The translations under genes and the position numbers were made by a program. The notes below the pieces were generated by a model, which did not search any database, was not told the origin of the DNA, and was given only the letters and a program-made list of their open reading frames with translations. Below, piece after piece: positions 25,201-37,155 of a DNA stretch of 64,000 nt. Numbering within the stretch: position 1 is the first letter of the stretch; each line of letters starts with the position of its first letter. Origin of the DNA: Berberis thunbergii (lineage: Eukaryota; Streptophyta; Magnoliopsida; Ranunculales; Berberidaceae); NCBI GenBank assembly GCA_003290165.1, contig QNQO01008326.1, forward strand, positions 445,228-509,227, given 5' to 3'.

Positions 25201-28200
25201 CACAAGAAGGCATAAAAAGCACAGGTAAGTAGGGGCTTCTGTTCTACGGCAACATTGCAGTCTATTTTCTTGTAATCAGTATGACTTACCTCTGGTTTTT
25301 TAAATTAAAAAATGCACTGAAGGGATTAAAATAATATACAGCAGATGAAAGGAACATGAAATACAATTTCTTAAAAGGTATTGGTAGAAATAAGATCATC
25401 GAGTCTTCCCCTGAGTCCCCAGAAATAATAGTCCAACAAATAGACAACATGTTACATGAGATTTCTCATAGAGATTCTACCTTATTACACCCACATTGCC
25501 AAGTCTCAAGGAATCCTGGCGTACTTTCAGCCTCGCCTCTTGTCTCTCAGCTTTGGAAACAGATATCAGGAGATCAGATAACACCTTTATTCTCTGTGCC
25601 ATTAAAAGAAAAAACAACACTAGTCACAATTAGAGATATTCTCCAAACAAAAGCCTATGTAAAAAGTTAAAATTAAAAATCCACAAAAAGAAGGTCCCAA
25701 CAAATAAAACCTCTAAAAGAGGAGGTGAATGCCACATGAACATGCTCACACGAGCAAACTGTAATGAATTTCAGGAGAGAGAGAGAGAGAGAGACTCTAA
25801 TAAGAAAATATGGTTTCCCAACCATTTATCACAAGTACTAGCTAAGAAAATTATATGGTGGTAGTAAACAAAGAAGAAAGATCCACTTCTAATGTTGTCA
25901 TAAAAATGGGACATTAAGGGTATGCTTGGTTTCATGGAATCCATAGGGGACTAAACCTTTAAGGCAATTAAATCCTGATCAACCTCTATATTTTTTTATC
26001 CAATGTGAGAATCGAATTCACCTGTACATGATAATCGCATTTTGTAGGAGGGGGTAAGGAGTGTGATTCTCATGTCCACTGAATCACCCTATTCGTATAT
26101 TTGATAAAAGATCTGGAGGTTTACCATACTTGAAACTGCAAAATTGCCTTAAAAGTAGGGTGATTTAGAGGATCCCCCCACCATAATAGCCTAATTAGAG
26201 TTTGACACCAAATTGTCCAAATATTAGTGGATCCCCGCCCCCCACTTTTTCGTCAACCATGGTCTCCCCATCCTGACCGTTATCTTTTGCATGTGTTGTG
26301 CAAGTATCTCCCCATATTTTACATAATGGCAAAACTGCCCATAGATATGCACCCCATTGTTATCAAAAATAACAAATTTTACAGTCACTTCCGAGCTTAG
26401 GCCTTGAAGTTAATTGTCAAACTTGTACCCATCTTATTCCAATCTAAAACACCAAACAAGATTTCCCCAATTTACCTCCCCAGCTTATCACTCATTACCT
26501 TTGTTTTATCCTCCTTGTCATTCAACCACCAAATGATGTTGAGGGAACAACGATGGAGGTGGGGTGAAGGCATGATAATGGTGGTTCAGGTTCAAAATGA
26601 GTGGAGGATGAAGAAGAAAGTTTGATTAAAGAAGATGAAAAAATGTGGTTTTGATTTGAATCCTTAAACAGTTATCGAGATGCGTTTTATACACTTACGT
26701 ATCCCAAAACATGGCTAATTTAGACATTATAAGCATTCTTGATAGCCACGTGCACTGCACATGCAAAAGATAACGGTCAAGATGGGGAGACTACGACTGA
26801 CCAAAAAGTGGGGGGATCCACTAATAGTTGAACAATTTGGTGTTGGACCCTAATTAGCCTTTTATGGTGGGGGTCCTTTAAATGGCCTTAAAAGTAAGTG
26901 TTTCCCTATGGGATTCAATGCAACCAAAGACACCCTAAGACACTTGGAACATTTAAAAAGTAGAAAATAGCATCCATGACCTCTCCAAAATACTTGCAAT
27001 CACTAAAACTATTATTGGAACACAATCACCCAAAAATAATTTAGTATTAAATAAGTAAAGATATGTGAGAATTTGGAGTTCAATAAAAATATATAAACAT
27101 AACAAAAAAAAAAAAAGTGAGAAAAAAAATGTATAATTTAAAAGTGAGGAAGAAAATAGCACCTTTGGCTTCATTTGCTGCTCTTGGTCTTTGAGATCTT
27201 TCAACTCCTGTTCATAAGATACGTAAGATTTTACATACAGCCAGATGATGAATACTCTAAATGAAGACAATTAAAAAGGGATACCTTTTCCAATTGGCGG
27301 CAATTCTGCTGCTGATCAGACACTTCTTGGCGTGATCTACGTAAGTCCTCTTCTAACGATGCAACTTTTGCACGCAACATGATCACCTCCTCCTAAGATA
27401 ATTAATTAAAAGAGGGAAAAACAGTGAGCAATTAACAGCTTATTGGTATCGTCAACTAATTGCTAGCGAACAGTTCAGAAGTTCCATTTATTTTATTACT
27501 GATAAGCAACATAGTAAGATCTGATTTATTTTATTTTGTGGGAGGGGGGTTGTTGTGTTAATTTGCATTTGGTTCCTATAGTTTTTAGTTTTTACCATTT
27601 TTGAGATTGGGTCCCAAGTTTATACAGCTTTAATCGTCGACTGTAGTTAAAAATATTGGACCTAAACATAAAACTGGTAAACATTTCAGAGCCTATATTC
27701 TAAATTTATCTATTCCAATGTCAATATTATTTAAAAATAAATAAAATTTTATTCAATTACTAAGCGTGGTCTTGGGACCCAGACTCGAAGATGGACAAAC
27801 TTGGGACCCAAACTCAAAGTTGATATGAATCATCGGACCCAAACGCAGAATAACCCAAAAAAAAAAACTTAAAAAGTCTTTTCACTATCCAAAACTTGGG
27901 AGTACATGAGGGATTTTTAATCAGAAAAAAAAAAAAAAAAAAAAAACAGAGATTGTATCAAGTCAAAGAAAAAGGAAAGCAAGCAATGGAAAAAGAACAC
28001 TGGCGAAAAAGTATACATCATGTGTTGTTAGTATGAACTATGCACTCCCAATTGAACATACAAGAAGAGAATTGTATCTCTTAGAATGTCTCAATTACAG
28101 TCCCACATCAATAGTGCAACTTTAGTGTCTAAACATGGACTACCTACTGACTTACTTATGAACATTCCTAAGTGTAACTTTAGTACAAGAGGTATTATCT

Positions 28201-31200
28201 CATAACGACATTGCCCCAAGTAAATATAAATACATATATAGACACATCCTTAGGGTAACAGTCCAAAAGTTGCATTTTGAAAAGTAAAAAATTAAAAAAA
28301 AAATTAAAAAAAAAAAAGAGAATTCCATGTTGCAGTGATGAGCCTACCATCCGATATTCACAAGATTCTTTTTAATAATAAATTTGGACAAACAGCATAC
28401 CTCTAATGAAGCCCTGGTATCCTTCCCCAACTGCTCTTTGGGACGAATCTCCTGCCAGAAGAGAGAACAGGAACAATCAGTCTTGTAAAGATAGAAAAAA
28501 CAAATGATTCATAAGCGGAACACCTGATCATATATGATGATGAAGAATTGAGTAGTTTTTTAGTTTATTAGTTTGTAAATAGGGAATGACAGAACATCTT
28601 CCAGTTCCTAATAAAATAAGTAATCATTTTGAATCTGATAAGGTGCCACATGCTCTTGCTTTGATTGTTTGGAAGGAAAAGACTCGACTAAATAAAAATT
28701 ATGGTACGCGGTAGATTTCACAAAAGTCTTTGGGAATTTCAATTTTGACAACTCCAACCGGGAAGTGATGATAAACTCCAATTGGGATAGAAGCTTCCGA
28801 AAGTGATCATAGAAAAATGAAATTTTGTGTATGCACCTTCCTTGGTCCATTTCCAATGTCATTCATTGTCGTTCTGCCGAAGACAGACAAGATTTGAGGC
28901 TTTTCAGCTATTTCCTCCTCATTGATACCACGCCTACGATGCAAATCCCATTCTATGGTTCCACTAACTAAGGAACCAAATAGAACCATACTGACACCAT
29001 CTCCATTTAGACAAAACCGGAATACCCATGCATATCTATCATGGAAGGTCAATTTACCAAATACCAATCCATGTATCATGCCAAGACAAGATTCGACTAC
29101 CACTATCAATTAATGAACATCATAATAAATGACGTGAGATGTTTCTGTTTTAAACTCGTCCAATACAGGAACCAGTACAAAAATCAAAAAAGAAAAAATA
29201 TATAGAGAATATAAATACAACTAAATGGCTAGGATCCCTTTCTTGTAATAGGCAAAGAAACAATTACGTAAGGGGGAACAAGATCAAGGACACAATCAGA
29301 CTGGAGGATTTTTCTCAACAATAACTAGGCTTTGGTATGCTATTATCATATCTCAAGCATTCCCTTCTCTCATACATAAACATGATATAGGAATCTCCAA
29401 AAGGAAATAATATCCATCCCAAAATTTTCCAATATAAGAAAAAATGACACCAGTTAAAGAATTTAGAAAAAAATGGCAATCAAGTTATCAACCCAACTAG
29501 ATGGAAATAACATACCAATTCATGTGTTTAAGTGCATACCTTCTGTAGCGAGTTTTCATTTTGACCATTTGATTGTATTGGTGTTATTGTATGATGACGA
29601 GCTTGATCATTAGACCTTGAACCTCTCCCTCTCCCTGTAACATTGCGCCCCCTACCACGAACTTGTTTTTTCCGATTAGCATCTTCAGAACTAGCTTTTG
29701 TGTCCATGGTTTCCACAGTAGTTACTCTCCCTTCAGCTAATGTCTGTTTTTCATTTACATGTTACTATGCAATATCTAACAAATATTTGGCTTAAATATG
29801 TAGACAGTTAAAAATTGAACGGTATAACATAAGAAATTGTCCAAAACTAAAACCATCCCCTAAGATATTAATTATGATGGGATTTCAATGGATCACATAT
29901 CCAATTCAGCCTTGCTTTGATTGGATCAAGACTTAGCAAAATCCAAAACCATACCCAATGCATTGGCACCTCTAAATGATGATGAGCTCCAAAGCTGATT
30001 GCAAAAAAAATAAATGCATTAAACTGGAATACCTCAGACTGTTGAAATGCTGAGGATTCATCATCCTCTTGAAGTTTCTGCCTCTTCAAAGTCTTTGGTT
30101 GAATAAGAAACTCCCCTCCAACCTATAGGGTATACCACATCGAATCCAGTTTATTGGCATGAATGAGAACCACAGAAATCATGACAGAGTTGTGTTGTTA
30201 ATAACGAAAATGAATAACCCTACCAGTTTAAAAGTGTGATTAATCAACAAATGACACGGTCCAACCTTAGGAAACTAGGTACAGATGAATCAATAGTGAC
30301 ATAGAAAGAAATTTAAATATGTCATTAGACTAAACCTAGTCATAGAGGCACTAGTTATTTCCATTTCAGTATGGACATCTCTTACAAAGATCAAAACTGT
30401 GGAGTAATCCCCCATATTTGAGCATTTGAAAACACAATAATGGCCAGAAAAACAATGAAAGCTCTGAGCAAATCAAATCTGACATGCTCATGTCATATTT
30501 AATTGGATTCATGACAGACTGAGCAGCTCAAATTAAAGAAAGGTTAGTGATACAACAAAAAAATTGAGATGGCCAGAATTTATAATCTAGGTGCCAGAAA
30601 ATCCAATATGTAATCTTCCCATCTGATTATTTGGGTTAAAAACAGACCAAATAGCTTTAGGAAACGAAAATGATACATGTAACCATTTAAGTGTGCTTGC
30701 AGGAGGCCATGCTGAAGATACCAAAAAATCCACTATGACATATGGGGTGAACAGAAGATGCAGCTAAAATCCTAAACTGGAACAAAGAATTATCAAGCTA
30801 CAGCACTAACACAAATATTGACCTCAGTGTGGTGTACTTAGCATTTATTCTGAAATTGACCTTCGAGCAAGTACTTTAGAGAGTACAATGTAACAGATAT
30901 GAAGCTAGAAGCCTAGAAGTCCACCAACATTGAAGATAATCTTCGACTCTCAATGACCGTGCATTTCAAAGTCTTAAAGAATGTTGGATTGATTACAATC
31001 AATGCTCTTTTTGTTGCTAATTTTTCAATTTCTACTTTGTCACGGTTTTGGTATGTGATGAAGTAGTTTCTGGCTCTATTCGGAGAGACTAAACAAGGAT
31101 ATCATCTAACAAAGTAACTTATAAAATAGTTTATCTCGTTGAATTACATACTAAAACATAAGTGGATCAAGATGTAATTAAACCAACAAGCAAAAATCCG

Positions 31201-31656
31201 AAAAACACGGTGCCACGCTGCCAGAAATGCAATGCAATAAATTTAAGTGAAAGAGCATATCAAGATATAATAATACACAAAGAGCACTCACGTTAACAAT
31301 ACTAAGAACCAGGAGTTTCACCTAATTAACTTGGATGAACAAAAGAGACCAAAAAGCTCAACTAAAGAACATAAGCTAAATAGCAATGTAATGGCTTGTT
31401 CAAAATTGGCTAAAAGAGTATTCAGTGATAAACTAGAACTCACATCATCATCAGAATCGCTCGAGGTCGATGACTCCGCGAGATCCTCTTTAGTCATTTT
31501 GGCTGAAGCAACTGATGGCCATGTTGCCTGCACAGGGGAGCCCATGGCACCTCTTCCTACCATCCGAGCTTCAAGCATTGCAAGCTTTGATGGAAGAGAT
31601 GGGTTCGATTGGTTCGAAGAATTAGAGGATAGATGATTGAGCATATCATCCGACAT
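16245..31656 (-). CDS. TSL: TOUSLED nuclear serine/threonine kinase (one frameshift)
   Basis: Nuclear kinase needed in plants for flower and leaf development and chromatin-linked functions. Sixteen exons (5' to 3'): 31444-31656, 30033-30122, 29540-29743, 28401-28451, 27285-27392, 27163-27207, 25481-25593, 24952-25018, 23807-23873, 23484-23581, 23182-23361, 22742-22952, 22323-22587, 18130-18184, 16674-16834, 16245-16340. The start is MSDDMLNHLSSNSSNQSN; the in-frame codons just upstream contain no ATG. Then come an acidic Ser tract (SSTSSDSDDD), an NLS-like KRQK, an RG-rich block (RGRGRNVTGRGRG), coiled-coil segments and the kinase: P-loop LLGKGGFSEVYK, Lys in VACKL, catalytic HYDLKPGN, TDFGLSK, LPPECF. 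With the missing base restored the product is 674 residues. The penultimate exon is 161 instead of 162 bases: the A run at 16805-16809 lacks one base, shifting frame after VDVWSAGV and ending soon after. Introns hold several transposons. Confidence 0.93.
17262..17293. repeat. C-run and (AC)n microsatellite
   Basis: A run of C bases followed by about 11-12 CA units, inside an intron of the TOUSLED-type gene. Confidence 0.9.
19686..20566. mobile_element. hAT-like non-autonomous element, copy A
   Basis: 881 bp with inverted ends CAATGTAGTTAAGGC and GCCTTGACTACACTG and the perfect 8 bp target duplication GGACCATC (19678-19685 and 20567-20574). The subterminal regions are packed with GAGGC/GCCTC words (TGAGGCAGA, GGCGGCCGCCTC), the centre is AT-rich, and no transposase is present. 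Confidence 0.9.
20933..21811. mobile_element. hAT-like non-autonomous element, copy B
   Basis: 879 bp, the same element as at 19686-20566 carried along in the tandem duplication, again bracketed by GGACCATC (20925-20932 and 21812-21819). It is not an independent insertion, because the flanks of the two copies are also identical. Confidence 0.9.
25774..25793. repeat. (GA)n microsatellite
   Basis: About ten GA units in a TOUSLED intron. Confidence 0.9.
25918..26935. mobile_element. Tourist-like element, about 1 kb, with a nested MITE
   Basis: Begins GGGTATGCTTGGTTTCATGG and ends CAATGCAACCAAAGACACCC, inverted copies of each other. It is flanked by TAA (25915-25917 and 26936-26938), the target-site duplication of PIF/Harbinger elements. 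Most of its length is a second element at 26158-26884. It lies in the TOUSLED intron between exons 6 and 7. Confidence 0.88.
26158..26884. mobile_element. Long-inverted-repeat MITE nested in the Tourist-like element
   Basis: Long inverted arms: left GATCCCCCCACCATAATAGC, ACACCAAATTGTCCAAATAT, and CATGCAAAAGATAACGGTCA for the inverted right arm. The flanking direct repeat GCCTTAAAAGTA occurs at 26146-26157 and 26885-26896. A duplication of about 9-12 bp with long inverted repeats suggests a Mutator-like element; the exact boundary is uncertain by a few bases. Confidence 0.8.
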
Positions 31657-34478
31657 TCCTAACAACACCCAAAAACAACTCCAAAAATTCTAATTTAGAT
31701 CATCTACAACTCTAGTACATTTTGCAAACCGATCAAAATACCCCATTTTGTTACAAACCCATTGTTTTGAACTCAAAATCAAACAAAACCCTAAACTCAA
31801 ACCACCCAAAATGCGACAGTAGTGAAAACAATCACACCTGACTCGACAAGGGAAAACGCCTCTTCAAAAAAAAAAAAAAACCAAATCAAATTCTGAAAAT
31901 CATAGAAAGAATAACTACTTGAAATGCAATTTGGGGTTCTGGTTTCGAAGCAAATCTCAGAAGAAGAATAGGTAAAAGTAGTTTCGGACCTGAGATGGTT
32001 GACAAGTGATTAGAAGGGAAGAACACTACTTGAAACAGAGTACAACACAGAGTAGTTTGTGCTCTGTAACAGAGTAGAAAATTAGGGTTTGGGGAGAGAA
32101 ATTATGGTGATTTTTCTTTGAAGATTGGTAGTTCAGTAGAGAGGGAGATGAAGAGGGTATTGTGTAACTGAAAGAACCGAAGAAGAAGAGAGGGGAAGAG
32201 GAGAAATGAAATGGTGGCCTGGCCTTTTCTTTTTTCAAACTCTTTCTTTTAGCCTGTAAAAAGACAGCTTGGAAGTTTTGTGAGACTTTGTTTGACAAAA
32301 AAGAGGAGTTTTTCTTGTTCTTTTTTTTTTTTTTTTTTAGAGAGGGATGAGAGGAGCAATGAGGGTGACGGGGGAGGGTGACTTGTGAGAATGGATAAAA
32401 TGCAAGTGCCCTAGATCTATAAATTTGGGTGTAATGGAGAAATGGGGGTGCTATTACTTTGGCAAGAGTAGGTGTGGTGAGAGTACTAAAAATCCCTACT
32501 TTATTTGGTGGGGTGCTGTTTAGGATTTGGGGAGATAAAATTTTTGGGCTTGGAAAAAGGTGGTTTGGATTTGGTTTACCCTAATTTAATGGTGAGGATC
32601 TTCCACAAGTTTTCCCCTTATGTTAGAAGAAGTACAAGGGTATGTTTGATAGCACATTTATTCATGGAAAATGGGATTAAAATCTCATATAAATTAATGT
32701 TCCATTTTTTCGATGTCTATGTAACGATGAGAAGTCAATTCCACATATGACTAGTTTTCCTATCACTCATGGGGATCAGATTCACTAAGTCCCTTGAAAT
32801 ACGAAACCAAGGAATGGTTTCAATTTTCATGTGTTGTTTTTATATCAAATAGACCCTAAATGTATTTTGAAAATTTAGAATTAAAAATATAATATGTTAG
32901 GAAAATTATTATATTTTTGACATACATATCACAAAGAATAATAATGACTATTAAAGCAATAAAAAGGAAAAAAATAATTTGTGTTGTAGGAATTACTTTT
33001 TGATACAAGGAACTAGCCTATTCAATCTCAATATTGAGAAATGAAATTAAATTACACAATCTTTTAAGTTGAATTAATAATTACCGAAATTTTGATAAGG
33101 CATCCCTCTTTTGTGCACTAGAAATTGCATATATTAACAAGACATGATTCATAATACGTAATGAGATGTAGCATAACTGAAAACGTTAGGTATTGTTTTT
33201 ATTGAACAATCGGCGATTTATCCATGTGCTTTGAAACCTTTTGATTTTGTCATATCTACACTAGATCTTACTTTCCTCAACCAATAATGTTCAAATTGAT
33301 TTGCATATGATACCATTACAATTGATTTTTTCATTATTTACAAAATTTGAGGTGAAACGTAAATGTGTAACTACCTTATTCACTTTTCTAAATAACCTAC
33401 TTGTTAATTTTCATTCCATAATAACTTCGTTAGCAATTCATTTGGAGTGTTTTATTATGGAATTAAAGCTTCTTATTTTTTAAACTATACTTACTCTCTT
33501 GTTATAATAGATAAAAACTTTAGTGTATGGAAAAAATTGCATATAGATTGTATTGGATGGTTGTACATGCAAGGAGTTGACTTCTTTAAAAAAAAATACA
33601 TGATTGAATAGTAATTAATGAGTTGCTTGTCAAGTATATGGTCGTTCGCACCTCACATTAACTCCCTATGAAGGAATAATTACTTGGTTTGAAAAGAGTT
33701 TTAACATGTGTGTCTCCACATACCAACATATTGGTTGCAAATGATTGGGTGCGTAAGGATAGGGCTTGAGTGGTTGGAAGGTGATTGCAAATGATTGGGT
33801 GTATATAGATTGGGCCACGAAGTTTAAAAGGTGATTGATATTTTTATGACAAAATCTAATGCTATAAATAGAATTGGAAAGTTGTGTGAAAGGATCGGAA
33901 CTTCATGTTGTTTGGCGTGGAGCCAACTAGATGTATCGACGTTATAGTTTCATGACAATTTTTGTAATGGTTTAGTAACATTTGTACAAGGGGACAAGAT
34001 GAAGATCCATAACATTTTTTGCTTTGAAGTAATTGACTAGTATAAGGTTTAATTTATTGTGTAAACAAAGATAATAAAATATCGTGGTTTAAGCTAAACG
34101 CTCATGGTAACTGGGTGAACACGTGAAACAAAACATTATAGAAAATTGTTTTTTCTTAGTTGCCTTGGTATTGGCGCCTAACCCTAACTCTTTTAATTAT
34201 GATGGTTAAATTAAGACTCTCTTGGACAACTAATGGTTTTCACATGGTATTACGAATGTCAATAGACTAGGTTTGAATACACCTGGGATTAACAATTTGA
34301 GGGATTGGGCTTCAAATTTTGTGGTCTCCAAATATATTAAAACCACATTTCGATAAGATATGATATTTTAGGACATACTTGCTTTCCACTAATTATGAAT
34401 TAAAAAAAATTGGATTCCAAAAACAAATAAGCTCAAACTTTCGATAAATAATACTTGGATCAACTATTGAATTAAAAG
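31657..34478. other. Upstream region of TOUSLED, no gene seen
   Basis: 31657-32330 is likely 5' UTR and promoter of the minus-strand kinase, with pyrimidine-rich tracts and a poly-T run near 32321-32338. From 32340 to 34478 the DNA is AT-rich, and I found no exon with conserved protein motifs, no hairpin element and no clear repeat. Confidence 0.5.
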
Positions 34479-35477
34479 GCAACGATTATTTGGCACCACA
34501 TATTCCTCTCACCCACACCACCAATCTAATTTTTTCTTTCCCACACCATTCACTTTCTATCCCACACCACAGTTCTCTTCCACAACACCCATTTAAACCA
34601 TTATTTTTTCTTCTCTCTCACCCTCTCATCTCACCACTTCCCTTCTTTTTTCCAACATTTTTTTCTTCTTCTATGATTTTCTTCTTCTCTACATCTTTTT
34701 ATCTTATTTCTCTTATTATTTTCACTTTTCTCTTCCATCCCCATCCCGGGCACCCCCAAAGCACCATTCGCATATCCTTTCCATTCCCTCAAAATCGAAA
34801 TGAAGACGAAGTTGAAGAAGAATAAGAGTTGGGTCCTTTACAAGATCTCGACCTCGATTCCGTTTTCACCCCACTTCTTCTCCTTTCCCTCGCACTTTAT
34901 ATTTTTTTTCTCGCCCTTGCAATGGCCTATGCGAGGATGGATTCCCCACTCACACAGACCGCTACGAGGGAAAAAATTTGACCCTCGTGGAGGCACCTGC
35001 GAATGGAAAATTTGCAGTCGCGGAGGACAAAAAATGGAAAGTGCGAGGGGAGTAAAATAAGGAGAGGGATAGGGTGGCAGCCTGTGAAAAGAATAGAGTG
35101 TGTGAGAAGAAGATAGGGGAACCGAGAGAGTGTGGGAAAAGAAGAGATAGTGGGAGAAGATGGAGAGGGGAAGGATAAGAAAAGATGGAGAGGGAAAGGA
35201 TGAGAAGAAGGTGGGGAACGGTGGTTGTTGTGGTTGTGGCTCCATCTCCTCCATATCTCGTCATCGCCGATCATCTCTCACCGTATCTCGCACTTAATCG
35301 TCCCCTTCCTTGTTACCCCCTTCATGTTGTCATTGTTCTTGAGAATAGAGGGTGAAAGAGGAAGATGAATAGTGGTTTAAATGAGTAGGGTGGGTTAGCA
35401 AGTAAAATAAATAAATAAATAAATTTGGATGGGTGGTGTGGGTGATAGTAATATGTGGTGCCAACTAGTCTTTGCCT
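34479..35477. mobile_element. Non-autonomous DNA element, 1.0 kb, GGCACCACA-terminus family
   Basis: The left end GGCAACGATTATTTGGCACC and the inverted right end (minus strand GGCAAAGACTAGTTGGCACC) are followed on both sides by ACCACATATT.CT.TCACCC. The left half is pyrimidine-rich and the right half purine-rich. A central block carries GATTCCCCACTC and GAGGCACCTGCGAATGG motifs also seen in the elements at 1739 and 7436. No transposase frame; the target duplication is unclear (TAA-like flanks). Confidence 0.7.
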
Positions 35478-35766
35478 AATTCAAAGCTATAGCCACCACT
35501 AAAATCAGCCAAAAGAGATACTACAATATTGTAACCTGAATAAAAACGTACCTAATTTGTCACACAAAGAGAATAAATATTGATACAAATTAAATTTTAA
35601 GGCATAACTTAACTTCGGTACCAAGAGGGCTTTTACTAATTACATAATCAGGGAGAGAGGCATGTCCTACATAAATCACTAAATAGAAACAACGCTTGCT
35701 TTGTCCGTCCATGTTCCTTCATATTACTCAATCGAAAGAAAAATTCTAGAGAGCTTGGTCTGGAAG

Positions 35767-35910
35767 CACTAATTTGTGCCTAGGAGGGTGCTCTGCACAC
35801 GATCGGACCAACTCTACCCCTCTCCAACTTCTCCAAATTCATGGAGAGAATGGTAGAATGGTCCGATCATGTGCGGACCACCCTCCCAGGTATAAATCAG
35901 TGCTTTTGGA
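35767..35910. mobile_element. Small foldback element
   Basis: A hairpin of about 140 bp: AAGCACTAATTTGTGCCTAG with AGGGTGCTCTGCACACGATC pairs with GATCATGTGCGGACCACCCT and TATAAATCAGTGCTT. The loop is a pyrimidine-rich stretch. No target duplication was identified. Confidence 0.65.
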
Positions 35911-36019
35911 TCGGGCTCCGTGGAGCTCTGCATTCGAAATGGTTATTTAGTTTTTCAACCCAACCTTTACATTCATTGTCTTCAACCAACATCATCCCCA
36001 ATGGAATAAATAGAAGAAC

Positions 36020-36310
36020 ACAACCAAACCCATCGTTGAAGAAGAGGACGACGACCCACAATTGTTGAGCTCTCGAAGCCCTCAAGCATATCAATGACCA
36101 AGAAGACAAAAGAGGACCAGACTCTCAAGTATTTTTAGTAACCCGAGACTGGAGATTGAGTCAGTTTTGGTATGAACCAAACATTGCACAGACAATGGCC
36201 GAGGAGGTTTGTCGCCTTTGCATCTCGGCCTATTCAAGGTCGCTTGCATCGCCTGTCCTACCCTTTATGCCTAACTCAAGGTAAACACCGAATGGGAGGT
36301 ACCAAAGCAT
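36020..36310 (+). pseudogene. N6AMT2 / eEF1A-lysine-methyltransferase-like pseudogene
   Basis: A decayed piece of the small methyltransferase family that includes human N6AMT2 (EEF1AKMT1). Visible blocks are an acidic N-terminus (EEDDD then LLSS), EALKHINDQED, RDWRLSQFWYEPNIAQTMAE then EVCRLC and, after a +1 frame change, KVACIACPTLYA followed by a stop and LKVNTEWEVPKHDQDI. The reading frame changes at about 36070 and 36230. The NPPY-like catalytic part typical of the family was not found downstream. The intact family member is about 230 residues, so less than half is present. Confidence 0.75.
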
Positions 36311-36958
36311 GATCAAGATATTTGATGAAAAGGGTGAGAGCGCTTCTCAAAAATATTGGAAAATGACACTTGAATAGATGCGAAAAGAGCCAAATGAGTC
36401 ATATTGTTTATCATAGTCCCTCCAGCTTTTTGAGAAAGTCAAGGGCATACTCCATTTTCGAAATGTGGTCAATTTAACTTCTATGATTTCTTTCTCATTT
36501 TTGTCAAGATGATGATGTTTCTACATGGCAGAGTTACTGACGATGGTTACATTGACCCATGAGAATTATTTGTGGCATGAGCTTATGCATAGGAGAAGTC
36601 TTCTCAACAGTTTATAGCAAATTCTTCAAGTCACCTTGCTCCATTTTTGCATTGGTCCAACTGTCCATGCAAGTGTTTTGTATCATGACAAGTTTCGAGG
36701 TCATATACTTTGCATTCACTTCGCATTGTGTGATGTAATTTGTTGCTTGTGTTCGTCAGACTTCTTTGACTTCAAGCTCGAGGACAAGCTTCTTCAATCC
36801 GGGAAGGGTGATGTAACATAGGATTTAGTTTATTTATTTAAATTAGTTTAGTTGTCAGGTCAGGCCTAAGTAAGCACAGTAGAATAAGTGGAGATTAGAG
36901 TTCCCATAGCATTTAGGGATAAAGTGCTTGATTTGGAAGTTAGTTTTGGAATAAATAG

Positions 36959-37155
36959 TAGGGGTGGGCAAAAAGCGATTTAAATTCGGTTAATCGACCG
37001 AATCGGTTTTCAATTTCAGTTCGATAACTGAACGAAATATGAGTGGAAAGAAAATCATTTAAACTGAACCGAAACCGGTTATAAACGGTTCGGAGTTGGT
37101 CTACGGTTTTGAACCAACCAATTTAAAATCGAACCAACCAATTAATTAGATATAT
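36959..37155. mobile_element. hAT-like MITE, AACCG-rich family, truncated copy
   Basis: Starts TAGGGGTGGGCAAAAAGCGA, then TTCGGTTAATCGACCGAATC and related AACCG words. The AT-rich centre is reached, but I could not find the matching inverted right end, so the copy looks truncated. Confidence 0.6.

Noticed and set aside
28807..29109. 100-codon minus-strand frame in a TOUSLED intron
   Set aside because: No acceptor/donor pair preserves the kinase reading frame, and exons 29540-29743 and 28401-28451 already join in phase 0. No family recognised.
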